A stretch of 64,000 nt of DNA from positions 1-64,000 of the forward strand of contig NZ_FMAJ01000015.1 in NCBI RefSeq assembly GCF_900094625.1. Direction: 5' to 3'. Below the pieces are notes generated by a model. It ran no database searches. It worked only from the letters and a program-made list of their open reading frames with translations, and was not told the origin of the DNA. Below, piece after piece: positions 17,091 to 25,070 of this stretch; positions within the stretch are counted from its first letter, which is position 1, and every line of letters begins with the position of its first letter. The DNA is from Rhizobium aethiopicum (GTDB lineage: Bacteria > Pseudomonadota > Alphaproteobacteria > Rhizobiales > Rhizobiaceae). Made by a program: the position numbers and the translations under genes.

Positions 17091-17137
17091 AGCATGATGT
17101 CATGAGAAAACCGCTTACATTTTTCGGCATCATGCTG
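17091..17137. repeat. Rhizobial-type palindromic repeat
   Basis: AGCATGATG (17091-17099) and CATCATGCT (17129-17137) are perfect 9-bp inverted arms around an AAAACCGCTTACATTTTTCGG-like core. The motif is of a type seen at many intergenic sites in Rhizobium genomes. It lies just before the ribosome site of the gene at 17152. Confidence 0.65.
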
Positions 17138-17151
17138 CCAGGAGGGCGAGC

Positions 17152-17997
17152 ATGGAATTGACGCTGAAGATCGTGGATGCCGACGGATTCATACTGGCAA
17201 GCTCTACAGGACGGGACGAGACGTTTCTCGTCTACCGCCAAAATTACCGTGAGGGCGACCGCGTGATCCTGGAAGCCTCCGAGCCGGAACATGTCTTTCT
17301 CGCTCTGGATAGCGCGATCCATCCCGCGCTCGTCTATATGAAGGAAAGCGCCTATTCGCTTGCCGTGCCCTCCGGCGACAAGCGCAAGTCCTATTCGCCG
17401 AACGCCTTCAAGGGCGATATCCATCGGCTTTCAGTGAGACGCGCGCGCCCTGGCGAAATCGGTCAAAGGCGCAACCTCGCCCTGAACCCTTGGGACGATC
17501 ACGCCAACCGCACGCTCTTTCCGCATGCGCATGCCAATGTGGAGACCCGCGGCGAGGCGGCCTTCGCCGCGCGCAATGCCATCGACGGCGAAAAGGCCAA
17601 CGACAACCACGGTTTCTGGCCCTATACGAGCTGGGGCATCAACCGCGATCCTCAAGCCGCGCTGACGGTGGAATTCGGCCGGCCGGTGCGAATCGATGAA
17701 ATCGTCTTCTACCTCCGGGCAGATTTTCCGCATGATTCATGGTGGGAAGAGGCAAGCGTCACTTTCTCGAACGGCAGAAGTCTGTCATTCCCGCTGGTGA
17801 AATCTGGTGCCGCGCAGGGTTTTGCGGTCGAGCCATCCATCGTCGAATGGGTGGAACTGCACGGACTGATCAAGGCCGGCGACGACTCGCCCTTCCCGGC
17901 GTTGACGCAGATCGAGGTCTGGGGAACAGAGGCGCTCGGCACCCGAGACCGGAGCGCCGCGGCTGTCGCTGCCGAGGACGAGGTCGAGCGCGCCTAG
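17152..17997 (+). CDS. Discoidin-like (F5/8 type C-like) carbohydrate-binding protein, 281 aa
   Basis: Not a named family that I recognise with certainty. Residues ~1-105 form an uncharacterised beta-rich part (TFLVYRQNYREGDRVILEAS). Residues ~110-272 follow the order of a galactose-binding or discoidin beta-sandwich: NLALNP, FAARNAIDGEKANDNHGFWPY, ALTVEFGRPVRIDEIVFYLR and a terminal LTQIEVWGTE. No signal peptide or catalytic motif is seen. It follows the lyase on the same strand after two palindromic repeats, with AGGAGGG before the ATG. It may bind the oligosaccharide substrate inside the cell or be an enzyme of unknown type; this is inference from position. Confidence 0.65.
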   Translation: MELTLKIVDADGFILASSTGRDETFLVYRQNYREGDRVILEASEPEHVFLALDSAIHPALVYMKESAYSLAVPSGDKRKSYSPNAFKGDIHRLSVRRARPGEIGQRRNLALNPWDDHANRTLFPHAHANVETRGEAAFAARNAIDGEKANDNHGFWPYTSWGINRDPQAALTVEFGRPVRIDEIVFYLRADFPHDSWWEEASVTFSNGRSLSFPLVKSGAAQGFAVEPSIVEWVELHGLIKAGDDSPFPALTQIEVWGTEALGTRDRSAAAVAAEDEVERA

Positions 17998-18061
17998 AAG
18001 CGCTCTTCGGCGGATATATGCACGCTTCCGCCGCGCCCTCTGCCCGTGCTAAGGGGGACGC

Positions 18062-18730
18062 ATGAGACTGCTTGTGGTGGAGGACAACAAGGATCTGGCG
18101 GCCTGGCTGGGCAAAGCCCTGCGGCAGGCGCAATACACTATCGACATTGCCTATGATGGCGAGGACGCGGAGCATCTGCTGAAGGTTGCCGAATATTCCG
18201 CGATGATCCTCGACCTTTCCTTACCGAAGCTTGACGGATTGACGCTGTTGAAGCGGCTGAGGCAATCGGGAAACAAGCTGCCGGTCATCATTCTGACAGC
18301 GAATGCGAGCCTGGATGGCCGCGTGGCCGGGCTGGACAGCGGCGCCGACGATTATCTCGCCAAACCCTTCGAAATCGCCGAACTGGAAGCGAGGATCCGC
18401 GCGGTGGTGCGCCGCGGACAGGATAGGGCATCGTCAGAGATCAGCGTTGGAAACCTGCGCTTTTCCGGCGGGACGCGGCAGTTCTTCGTTGAAGACGAAC
18501 CACTGCAGCTGACGCCACGGGAATATGCCGTTCTCGAACAGCTCGTCATGAAGCTGGGCAACACGGTCTCGAAAGCCGCCCTGTCCGAGAGTATCTTCGG
18601 TTTCGACGACGAGGCCGATCCAAGCGCTATCGAAATCTACGTCCACAGGCTCCGCAAGAAGCTCGAAAACAGTTCGGTTCAGATCGCGACGCTGCGCGGG
18701 CTCGGCTATCTGCTCAGACATGTCCAATAG
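18062..18730 (+). CDS. OmpR-family response regulator (TctD-like)
   Basis: A 222-residue DNA-binding response regulator. The receiver domain (1-115) has acidic residues at Glu7/Asp8, phosphoacceptor Asp51 in MILDLSLPKLDG, the Thr in ILTAN and Lys101 in YLAKPF. A winged-helix domain occupies ~125-220 (LTPREYAVLEQL, EIYVHRLRKKL). AGGGGG precedes the ATG. Its end overlaps the histidine kinase start by eleven bases, so the two form one signalling pair. The closest known type by sequence feel is TctD/QseB; the target genes are not certain. Confidence 0.92.
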   Translation: MRLLVVEDNKDLAAWLGKALRQAQYTIDIAYDGEDAEHLLKVAEYSAMILDLSLPKLDGLTLLKRLRQSGNKLPVIILTANASLDGRVAGLDSGADDYLAKPFEIAELEARIRAVVRRGQDRASSEISVGNLRFSGGTRQFFVEDEPLQLTPREYAVLEQLVMKLGNTVSKAALSESIFGFDDEADPSAIEIYVHRLRKKLENSSVQIATLRGLGYLLRHVQ

Positions 18731-20120
18731 CGTCGTGACAAAGGCAGGCGGAACGATCGCGCGGCTCCGCCAGAGCCTGAGGGTGCAACTGCTTTGCTGG
18801 GTGCTGCTGACGCTCTTCGGCGCGATTGCCTTCAATCTTTACGACAGTTTCTGGTCGGCCGACGCGACGGCAAAGCTGGTGACGGATCGAACGCTTCTGG
18901 CATCCGCCCGTGTCATCGCCGAGGCCGTCCGTGTCGATGAGGGCGGCAATGTCCAGGTGGATGTGCCGCCGGCCGCGCTCGAGATGTTCGATACGGGCTT
19001 CGGCGACCGCGTCTTTTACCAGGTCATCACCGTGTGGGGCAATCTGGTGAGCGGCTTTCCCGATCTGCCGTTGCCGGCCGTAGAGCGCGTTGGCGAGAAT
19101 CGCGCCTTCCACGGCGCCGCCGTGCGCGTCCTGATGCTCGATCATCCGGTCGTCGGTCTTCCCAATGACGGCACAATCTCCGTGACCGTCGCCGTGACGC
19201 ATACCAGCCAGTATGCGATGCGAAGGCAGTTGTGGCTTTCGGATTTTTCGAAGCAGTTCGTGCTCGTCTTCCTCGCAAGTCTGGTGACCATCCTCGGGCT
19301 CCAGCGCGGCCTGGCGCCGGCGCTCAGACTGCGGGACGCTGTGCGCCGGCGGGGGCGCAACCGCCTCGATCCGCTGCCGCCGGAGATGGTCCAGAGCGAG
19401 CTGCGCCCGCTCGTTCATGCGCTGAACGATTACATGGAGCGCGTCCAGAACCAGATGGCCGCGCAGCGGCGATTCGTATCGAATGCGGCGCATCAGTTGA
19501 GGACGCCGCTTGCGCTGATTTCGACGCAGGCGAGCGTGGCGTCCCGCGAAGACGATGCAGCCCGCCGCGATGAGGCGCTTGCTGCGCTGCGCACCAGTAC
19601 CCGGCAGATTTCGCGCCTCGCCAGCCAGCTTCTGACCTTGTCGCGAGCCGAGCCTGGCAGCCGCCGCCCGCGCAGCGATGCGACCGATCTCAGCAAGGCT
19701 GCCCGCGAGATCCTGGAGGCCCATGCCGAAGAGGCGCTGAGGCGCAACATCGATCTCGGGCTGGAAGCGGACCGTCCCGTCATCGTCGAGGGCGACGGTA
19801 CGATGCTGCGCGAGATGCTGGTCAATCTTATCGACAACGCGGTTCGTTATAGCAGTGCCGATGGAAGGGTGACCGTTGCCGTCGGGCAGGAAAACGGCAA
19901 CGCCGTCGTCACCGTCTGGGATAATGGGCCGGGCATTCCCGAAGGGGAGCGCGAACAGGTTTTCGAACGGTTTTACCGGATCATGGGAACCGAAAGTGAA
20001 GGAAGCGGCCTCGGGCTTGCGATCGTGCGCGAGGTCGTCGAAGGCGCCGGAGGTTCGGTTTCGCTGAGCGATGCGGACGGCGGCGGGCTCGTTGTGACCG
20101 TTCGGCTTCCGCTTGCCTGA
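18720..20120 (+). CDS. Sensor histidine kinase (TctE-like)
   Basis: A 466-residue membrane sensor kinase. Transmembrane helices lie at ~22-42 and ~178-196 and flank a periplasmic domain of ~135 residues of the 2CSK_N type (LLASARVIAEAVRVDEGG). The HisKA site is His258 in NAAHQLRTPLAL. The ATPase has IDNAVRYS, DNGPGIP and GSGLGLAIV. It is coupled to the response regulator upstream. TctE-like sensors often detect organic acids. The convergent neighbour is an NMT1-type ABC operon, a possible but unproven target. Confidence 0.92.
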   Translation: MSNSVVTKAGGTIARLRQSLRVQLLCWVLLTLFGAIAFNLYDSFWSADATAKLVTDRTLLASARVIAEAVRVDEGGNVQVDVPPAALEMFDTGFGDRVFYQVITVWGNLVSGFPDLPLPAVERVGENRAFHGAAVRVLMLDHPVVGLPNDGTISVTVAVTHTSQYAMRRQLWLSDFSKQFVLVFLASLVTILGLQRGLAPALRLRDAVRRRGRNRLDPLPPEMVQSELRPLVHALNDYMERVQNQMAAQRRFVSNAAHQLRTPLALISTQASVASREDDAARRDEALAALRTSTRQISRLASQLLTLSRAEPGSRRPRSDATDLSKAAREILEAHAEEALRRNIDLGLEADRPVIVEGDGTMLREMLVNLIDNAVRYSSADGRVTVAVGQENGNAVVTVWDNGPGIPEGEREQVFERFYRIMGTESEGSGLGLAIVREVVEGAGGSVSLSDADGGGLVVTVRLPLA

Positions 20121-20178
20121 ATGGTCATGCTTGGGCTTGTCCATTCTGTCCAGATCGCGGGGAATGCACGCAAAAAGC

Positions 20179-20317
20179 TGCCCCTCACCCTAGCCCTCTC
20201 CCCGCACGCGGGGAGAGGGGACGTGCCTTGCGAGAGGTCGCAGGGGAATGGAGAGGTCGCCGCATGGTCCTTCGCCCCGCAGGCGGGGAGACGGTGCCGG
20301 CAGGCGGATGAGGGGCA
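20179..20317. repeat. MITE-like palindromic repeat element with terminal inverted repeats
   Basis: The ends are perfect 9-bp inverted repeats TGCCCCTCA (20179-20187) and TGAGGGGCA (20309-20317). Inside are two hairpins: CCCTCTCCCC/GGGGAGAGGG (20194-20219) and CCCCGC/GCGGGG (20275-20288). CCCTCACCC...CTCTCCCC palindromes of this type are dispersed repeats in many proteobacteria. No coding sequence is inside. It separates the two-component genes from the ABC operon's end. Confidence 0.7.
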
Positions 20318-20342
20318 AGAGCCGGGTGACACGGTCAATAAA

Positions 20343-20373
20343 GAGAAGGCCGGGCGTTATGCCCGGCCTTCTC
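20343..20373. terminator. Bidirectional rho-independent-type terminator
   Basis: GAGAAGGCCGGGC (20343-20355) and GCCCGGCCTTCTC (20361-20373) form a perfect 13-bp stem with loop GTTAT. It lies between the convergent kinase gene (stop 20120) and the ABC permease gene (stop 20404), so it can end both transcripts. T-tracts are weak on both sides. Confidence 0.8.
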
Positions 20374-20403
20374 GTCGATCTGCCTTGGGAGGAGGCCGAT
20401 TTG

Positions 20404-21285
20404 CTACTGCGTATCGAGCTGCTGCTGCGGGCGCCATTTCGCCAGGCGGTTCTCGATCAGCGTCATGATGTATTCGGCGACAAGCGTGACGACCATGACG
20501 AGGAGGATGGCCGCGAACATGCCGGCGGCGTCGAAGGTTCCTTTCGCGATCGAGATCAACTGACCGATGCCGAAGCGGGCGCCGACGAATTCGCCGACGA
20601 TGGCGCCGATGATCGCGAAGCCGAAGGAGACGTGCAGGCTGGCGAAGATCCAGCTCATCGCCGAGGGAATGACCACCGTGCGCGTCACCTGCCAGTCGGA
20701 GGCGCCGAGAATGCGGGCATTGGCGATCATGTTGCGGTCGGCTTCGCGCACACCCTGGAAGGCGTTGGCGAAGACGACGAAGAACACCATGATGAAGGCA
20801 AGCGCCACCTTGGACGGCAGGCCGAGCCCCATGATCATGATGAAGATCGGGGCCAGGACCACGCGTGGGATCGAGTTGATCGCCTTGATGTAGACGGAGA
20901 AAATGTCGGACAGGAAACGGTTGCGGCCGAGGCCGATGCCGACGAAGACGCCGGTGATCGAGCCTGCGAAGAAGCCGATCAGCGCCTCTTCCATCGTCAC
21001 CCACAGATTATACCAGAGTGACCCTTCGGTGGTGCCTTCGGTGGCCCATTCGTAGAGACGCTCAAGCACGCCGCTCGGGCTCGAATAGAAGAACGGGTCG
21101 ATCCACTGCATGTTGGAGGAGAGCTCCCACATGCCGATCACGAAGACCAGAATGGCGATCTGCCAGAAGCGCACCAGCGTGTTGCGCCGGCGCATCGCCT
21201 TCAGCGCGGAGGCTTCGATCTCGGCATCTGACGTGCCCGCGCGAAAGAGAGTGGCCGATCCGGCCTCGAGTGTGACGTGTGCCAT
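20404..21285 (-). CDS. ABC transporter permease, SsuC/TauC type
   Basis: A 293-residue inner-membrane permease of the nitrate/sulfonate/taurine/thiamine-precursor class. The core has about six helices, with the conserved loop EADRNMIANARILGASDWQ around residue 185 and the ending region FGIGQLISIAKGTFDAAGMFA. The amino-terminal ~40 residues are hydrophilic. It is the last gene of a three-gene operon, 13 bases after the ATPase. Substrate specificity is not evident from the permease; nitrogen- or sulfur-containing small organic molecules are typical for the class. Confidence 0.9.
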   Translation of the reverse strand: MAHVTLEAGSATLFRAGTSDAEIEASALKAMRRRNTLVRFWQIAILVFVIGMWELSSNMQWIDPFFYSSPSGVLERLYEWATEGTTEGSLWYNLWVTMEEALIGFFAGSITGVFVGIGLGRNRFLSDIFSVYIKAINSIPRVVLAPIFIMIMGLGLPSKVALAFIMVFFVVFANAFQGVREADRNMIANARILGASDWQVTRTVVIPSAMSWIFASLHVSFGFAIIGAIVGEFVGARFGIGQLISIAKGTFDAAGMFAAILLVMVVTLVAEYIMTLIENRLAKWRPQQQLDTQ

Positions 21286-21298
21286 GATAATCCTCCCG

Positions 21299-22117
21299 TC
21301 AGGCCGCTTCGCTTGCGCGGCGGTAGCTGGTCTCGACCTCTTCGCGCAGGTCCTCCCAGATCGTCTTGCAGTAATCGATGAAGTTCTGCTCGTAGCGGAT
21401 CTCCGATACGACGCGGGGGCGGGGAAGGTCGATCGTGTAGACCGATTTCACCGTCGCGGGACCGGCGGTGAGCACATAGACCTTGTCTGCAAGCGCCACG
21501 GCTTCTTCGAGATCGTGGGTCACGAAGACTACGGAGGCCTTGCGTTCGGCCCATAGCTTCAGGAGTTCTTCGTGCATGACCGTGCGGGTCTGCACGTCGA
21601 GAGCCGAGAAGGGCTCGTCCATCAGCAGGATTTCAGGTTCGTTGATGAAGGTCTGCGCCAGCGAGACGCGTTTGCGCATGCCGCCGGAAAGCTGATGGGG
21701 ATAGTGGTGCAGGAACTTCGACAGGCCGACGCGGGCCAGCCAGTCACGAGCGCTCTGTTCCGCCTCGGCGCGGGACTTGCCGCGAAACAGCGGGCCGGCC
21801 ATGACATTGTCGATGACGTTCTTCCATGGGAAGAGCGCGTCGGTCTGGAAGGCAAAGCCGACACGCGGATCGATGCCGGTGATCGGCCCGCCCATCAGAC
21901 GGACTTCGCCCGCGCTCGGGCGTGCCAGGCCCGTCACGAGATTGAGCGTCGTCGATTTGCCGCAGCCGGTGGGGCCGACGACGGCGACGAACTCGCCGCG
22001 GGCGACCGTCATGTTGAAATCGCGCAGCGCAGTGAGCGACTTTCCGGTCGGCGAGACGAAGCGCCGGCTGACATTGATCAGCTCGATCGCCGGGGTCTGT
22101 TTGTTGTCCTGTTGCAT
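21299..22117 (-). CDS. ABC transporter ATP-binding protein, SsuB/TauB type
   Basis: A 272-residue ATPase. Walker A is VGPTGCGKSTTLNLVTG (~45-61), the signature LSGGMRKRVSLAQTF and Walker B EILLMDEPFSALD. The length and the VFVTHDLEEAVALADKVYVL region match the sulfonate/taurine class. ATG 22117 (MQQDNKQTP) is preferred over 22162, which would add 15 residues of unlikely composition. It sits between the permease and the binding-protein genes and energises their transport. Confidence 0.93.
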   Translation of the reverse strand: MQQDNKQTPAIELINVSRRFVSPTGKSLTALRDFNMTVARGEFVAVVGPTGCGKSTTLNLVTGLARPSAGEVRLMGGPITGIDPRVGFAFQTDALFPWKNVIDNVMAGPLFRGKSRAEAEQSARDWLARVGLSKFLHHYPHQLSGGMRKRVSLAQTFINEPEILLMDEPFSALDVQTRTVMHEELLKLWAERKASVVFVTHDLEEAVALADKVYVLTAGPATVKSVYTIDLPRPRVVSEIRYEQNFIDYCKTIWEDLREEVETSYRRASEAA

Positions 22118-22213
22118 GGTGATACCTGGAGGCGTACTTAAGGGCGCGCACGCGATGCCCATGATCGAACGGACGCCGCTTCCGCCGGGGAGCCGGAAAG
22201 CGGCGCGGTGGCC

Positions 22214-23227
22214 TCACTTGACGTTCTTGACGAACTCGATCGTGTAGGACTTGGAAAGGTCGATCTGCTTGCCCTTGACGTTCTTGGAGAACTCCGAGAG
22301 CACGGCAAGCACGGTCTGCGGACCGTCTTCCGGCATGACGCCATCGGGCGTGAACATGCCCTTGCCCTCTTCGAGAGCCTTGATGTAGCCGTCCTTGTCG
22401 CCGACGTAGAAATCCTTCGGCATCTTGTCGGCGATCTCGGCGGCGGAATGGGTGTTGATGTACTTCAGCGTCTTGACGAAGGCGTTGGCGAGTTTCTGTG
22501 CCTCGTCCTTATGTTCTTCGACCCATGAGGTTTCCATGTAGAGCGAGGCCGCCGGATAGGTGCCGCCGAGCGCCTTGCGGGTCGCTTCAACCGTGCGCAT
22601 GTCGACGAGAACGCTCGCTTCGCCTGTCTTGATCATTCGCGAGATCGTCGGCTCCGTCGTCATGCCGGCCTGGATCTGATCCTGCTGCATGGCGGCGATG
22701 AAGGTGCCGCCGGCGCCGACCGGAATGGTGACGACGTCGCCGGGCCTGAGGCCGGCCTTGGAGGCCATGAAGAGGGTCAGGAAGTTGGTGGAGGAGCCGA
22801 GACCGGTGACGCCGAGGCTCTTGCCCTTGAAGTCGGCCGGCGACTTGATCTCGGGATGCTTGCTCGAAACCATCTCGACCTCGCCCGGCGCCTGGCTGAA
22901 CTGGACGATGGATTCGACGAACTTGCCCTTGGCCTGGAGGTCCACACAGTGGTCGTAGAAGCCGACGACGCCCTGGACGGCGCCTGCCAGAAGCTGGTTT
23001 TCGGCATCGACGCCGGCAGCTTCGTTCAGCAGTTCGACATCGAGACCTTCCTCCTTGAAGTAACCGAGAGACTCGGCAAGCTTGGCGGGCAGATAGATCT
23101 GCTTCTCATAGCCGCCGACCATGATGGTGATCTTGTCGGCTGCATGGGCGACGCCTGACGTGAACGAGGCTGCGGCGAGAAGCGCGGAAAAAGCGACGGT
23201 GTGAAAAAGGCTGCGTGAAGAACGCAT
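22214..23227 (-). CDS. ABC transporter substrate-binding protein, NMT1/SsuA type
   Basis: A 337-residue periplasmic protein with a clear signal peptide (MRSSRSLFHTVAFSALLAAA, cleavage near AHA/AD). The mature part has the NMT1/SsuA-like order: YLPAKLAESLGYFKEEGLDVEL at the start and FKGKSLGVTGLGSSTNFLT around residue 145. ATG 23227 has AGGAGGAG nine bases upstream. It heads the operon 22214-20404. The class binds thiamine-pyrimidine precursors, sulfonates, nitrate analogues or aromatic acids; the ligand is unknown here. Confidence 0.9.
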   Translation of the reverse strand: MRSSRSLFHTVAFSALLAAASFTSGVAHAADKITIMVGGYEKQIYLPAKLAESLGYFKEEGLDVELLNEAAGVDAENQLLAGAVQGVVGFYDHCVDLQAKGKFVESIVQFSQAPGEVEMVSSKHPEIKSPADFKGKSLGVTGLGSSTNFLTLFMASKAGLRPGDVVTIPVGAGGTFIAAMQQDQIQAGMTTEPTISRMIKTGEASVLVDMRTVEATRKALGGTYPAASLYMETSWVEEHKDEAQKLANAFVKTLKYINTHSAAEIADKMPKDFYVGDKDGYIKALEEGKGMFTPDGVMPEDGPQTVLAVLSEFSKNVKGKQIDLSKSYTIEFVKNVK

Positions 23228-23501
23228 GGAAATCTCCTCCTGATGGTTTACCCGCATCGTCGTCTCGCCACCTTGACCCGTGTCTCCTCCACGATGCTGG
23301 CCTTTCCTAAGACGCCGAAGCTTTCAACTAGCTTTCAGCCGCAGACAGGTTAACAGCCCCTCCATAAATCACGCCGATATGGGCTGCGCGCGGTCCTTAC
23401 AATAACCGCGGATGCGCAATCGGCCAGCAGATTTGCTGACGGTGGCCGGGATAGCAGTTGGTCTGGTGATGTCTGAAAAGCTGCAGCGCTTTGCGTTAGC
23501 C

Positions 23502-24230
23502 TCAGCTTGCAAAGCTTCGAAGATCCTTCAGCAGGTTGCGATACCTGGCCTGGCTGCCGACCAGATGTTCGCGCATGGCGTTGCGGGCCGCCTGATCGTC
23601 CCTGTCGGAGATCGCCACGATGATCGCTTCGTGTTCCCTGTGGATCAGTTTGCGATAGGCGGTCTGCTCGGCTGTCCGCGATTCAGGAACGACCCTCGAT
23701 TGCGGGATGATCGCCATGCCTTGGGATTCCAGGAAGTGCTTGAACAGCGGATTGTTGGTCGCCTCGGCGATTGCGACATGGAGTTCGAGATCCGCCTCGC
23801 GGATGGACTGATCGGTCTCGATGCACTGGAGGATTTTCCGGTGGCATTCGAAGATCGCTTCCTCCTGCGCCGGCGAACGGCGGAGCGCGGCGAGCCCCGC
23901 CGCCTCGATTTCAACAGGGGTACGGATTTCCAGGACTTCCAGATCGGAGGCGACCCGGGCCTTGTCGACTTTCCGGCCCGACAGCGCTGGGTCGGAGCTG
24001 ATCACGAAGATGCCCGCGCCCTGACGCACCTCGACCAGCCCGTCGGAACGAAGGGCGGCCACGGCTTCGCGCACCACGGTTCGGCTGACGCTGTGCGTCT
24101 CGGTCAGCTCGTGCTCGCTCGGAAGCTTGTCGCCGGCGGCGTACTGGCCGCTGAGGATCGCTTGCCGCAGGCTTTCGCCAACCTGTGAGACCAGCGACCC
24201 CGAGCCCCTGCTGCGATCCTTCCCCTGCAT
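23502..24230 (-). CDS. FadR/FCD-type GntR-family transcription regulator
   Basis: A 242-residue regulator. The winged-helix domain (~12-80) has LRQAILSGQYAAGDKLPSE, VSRTVVREAVAALRSDGLV and GAGIFV. The helical FCD ligand-binding domain (~95-240) has the metal-ligand-type residues in EADLELHVAIAEATNNPLF and HREHEAIIVAI. FCD domains bind carboxylates or sugar acids. ATG 24230 is chosen over 24284 because GAGG is seven bases upstream and the family start fits. It lies between the NMT1-type operon and a toxin-antitoxin pair; targets are not certain. A palindrome upstream may be its own operator. Confidence 0.9.
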   Translation of the reverse strand: MQGKDRSRGSGSLVSQVGESLRQAILSGQYAAGDKLPSEHELTETHSVSRTVVREAVAALRSDGLVEVRQGAGIFVISSDPALSGRKVDKARVASDLEVLEIRTPVEIEAAGLAALRRSPAQEEAIFECHRKILQCIETDQSIREADLELHVAIAEATNNPLFKHFLESQGMAIIPQSRVVPESRTAEQTAYRKLIHREHEAIIVAISDRDDQAARNAMREHLVGSQARYRNLLKDLRSFAS

Positions 24231-24302
24231 AGCCACGCCTCGACCCCCGCATCGGCTTCGATCCGGACGCCGAACCTGCGACATTCCGAAATTTGCGATT
24301 CA

Positions 24303-24316
24303 TCACACATGTATGA
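24303..24316. promoter_or_regulatory. Candidate operator upstream of the FadR-type regulator gene
   Basis: TCACACATGTATGA is a near-perfect 14-bp palindrome (one mismatch pair) lying 73 bases upstream of the regulator's start codon. FadR-type proteins bind short palindromes of this size and often autoregulate. Pattern only. Confidence 0.4.
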
Positions 24317-24528
24317 CAAATCTTGCACGCTTTCAATGGATGAAGGTCAGCCGCTTCTCCTTGACTGCTTTTATCAACGCCAATGAAAATTCGGCCTTGT
24401 ATTCTCTGAAGACCTCAACGCTGCGTCAGCCTGCCGGCAAGCCTCAGTCGGACGTTATTCTCTATAGTGCTGGATGCAATCAAAATTAATCGCTATGATT
24501 ATGGATGATTGATGATGAGGAGTTTTCG

Positions 24529-24789
24529 ATGGAGACCAAAGTTCTGACGGCCCATGTTCCATTGCCGCTTGCGCAGAAGGTCGATCAGCTCGCATCTCGG
24601 CTCGAACGTTCGCGCGGCTGGATCGTCAAGCAGGCCCTGACTGCATGGATTGACCAGGAAGAGGAGCGCCGGCGTTTGACGCTTGAGGCGTTGGCCGACG
24701 TGGATAGCGGCACCGTTGTCGATCACCAGTCTGTTCAAGCCTGGGCCGATAGTCTCGATACCGACGCGCCGATTTCGTTGCCCCGGTGA
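24529..24789 (+). CDS. Ribbon-helix-helix antitoxin (CopG/ParD type)
   Basis: An 86-residue protein with the ribbon-helix-helix pattern: VLTAHVPLPLAQKVDQLASRL then RSRGWIVKQALTAWID (residues ~4-44), followed by a flexible acidic tail that would bind the toxin. ATG 24529 has GGAG at the correct distance; an earlier start at 24505 is less likely. Its stop overlaps the toxin's start, so the two are coupled and probably autoregulated. Confidence 0.85.
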   Translation: METKVLTAHVPLPLAQKVDQLASRLERSRGWIVKQALTAWIDQEEERRRLTLEALADVDSGTVVDHQSVQAWADSLDTDAPISLPR

Positions 24790-25064
24790 TGGAAGTCAAG
24801 TGGACGAGCAAAGCGGTCTCGGACATCGCCCGCCTATACGACTTTCTCTCCCCGGTCGACCGACGCGCTGCGACCCGAACTGTACAGGCACTGACGGCAG
24901 CCCCCGCACGGCTGCTCGAACAGCCGCGTCTCGGCGACCGGCTTGAGGAGTTCGATCCTCGTGAGGTCCGCCGCATTCTCGTTGGCCGTTATGAGCTACG
25001 CTATGAAATCCAGCAGTCGACGATCTATATATTGCGGCTTTGGCATACGCGTGAGGATCGGTAG
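24789..25064 (+). CDS. RelE/ParE-family toxin
   Basis: A 91-residue toxin with the ParE/RelE fold pattern: VKWTSKAVSDIARLYDFLS at the start, LGDRLEEFDPREVRRILVGRYELRYEI in the middle and IYILRLWHTREDR at the end. ParE-type proteins poison gyrase; RelE-type cleave mRNA. The RLWHTRE ending is usual for the ParE-like branch. A GTG three bases upstream (24786) could be used instead. Coupled to the antitoxin by overlap. Confidence 0.88.
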   Translation: MEVKWTSKAVSDIARLYDFLSPVDRRAATRTVQALTAAPARLLEQPRLGDRLEEFDPREVRRILVGRYELRYEIQQSTIYILRLWHTREDR

Positions 25065-25070
25065 AAGCCC

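Noticed and set aside
17091..17137. CRISPR or tRNA interpretation of the palindromes
   Set aside because: Single hairpins without regular spaced repeats or a cloverleaf; no CRISPR array or tRNA was seen anywhere in the window.
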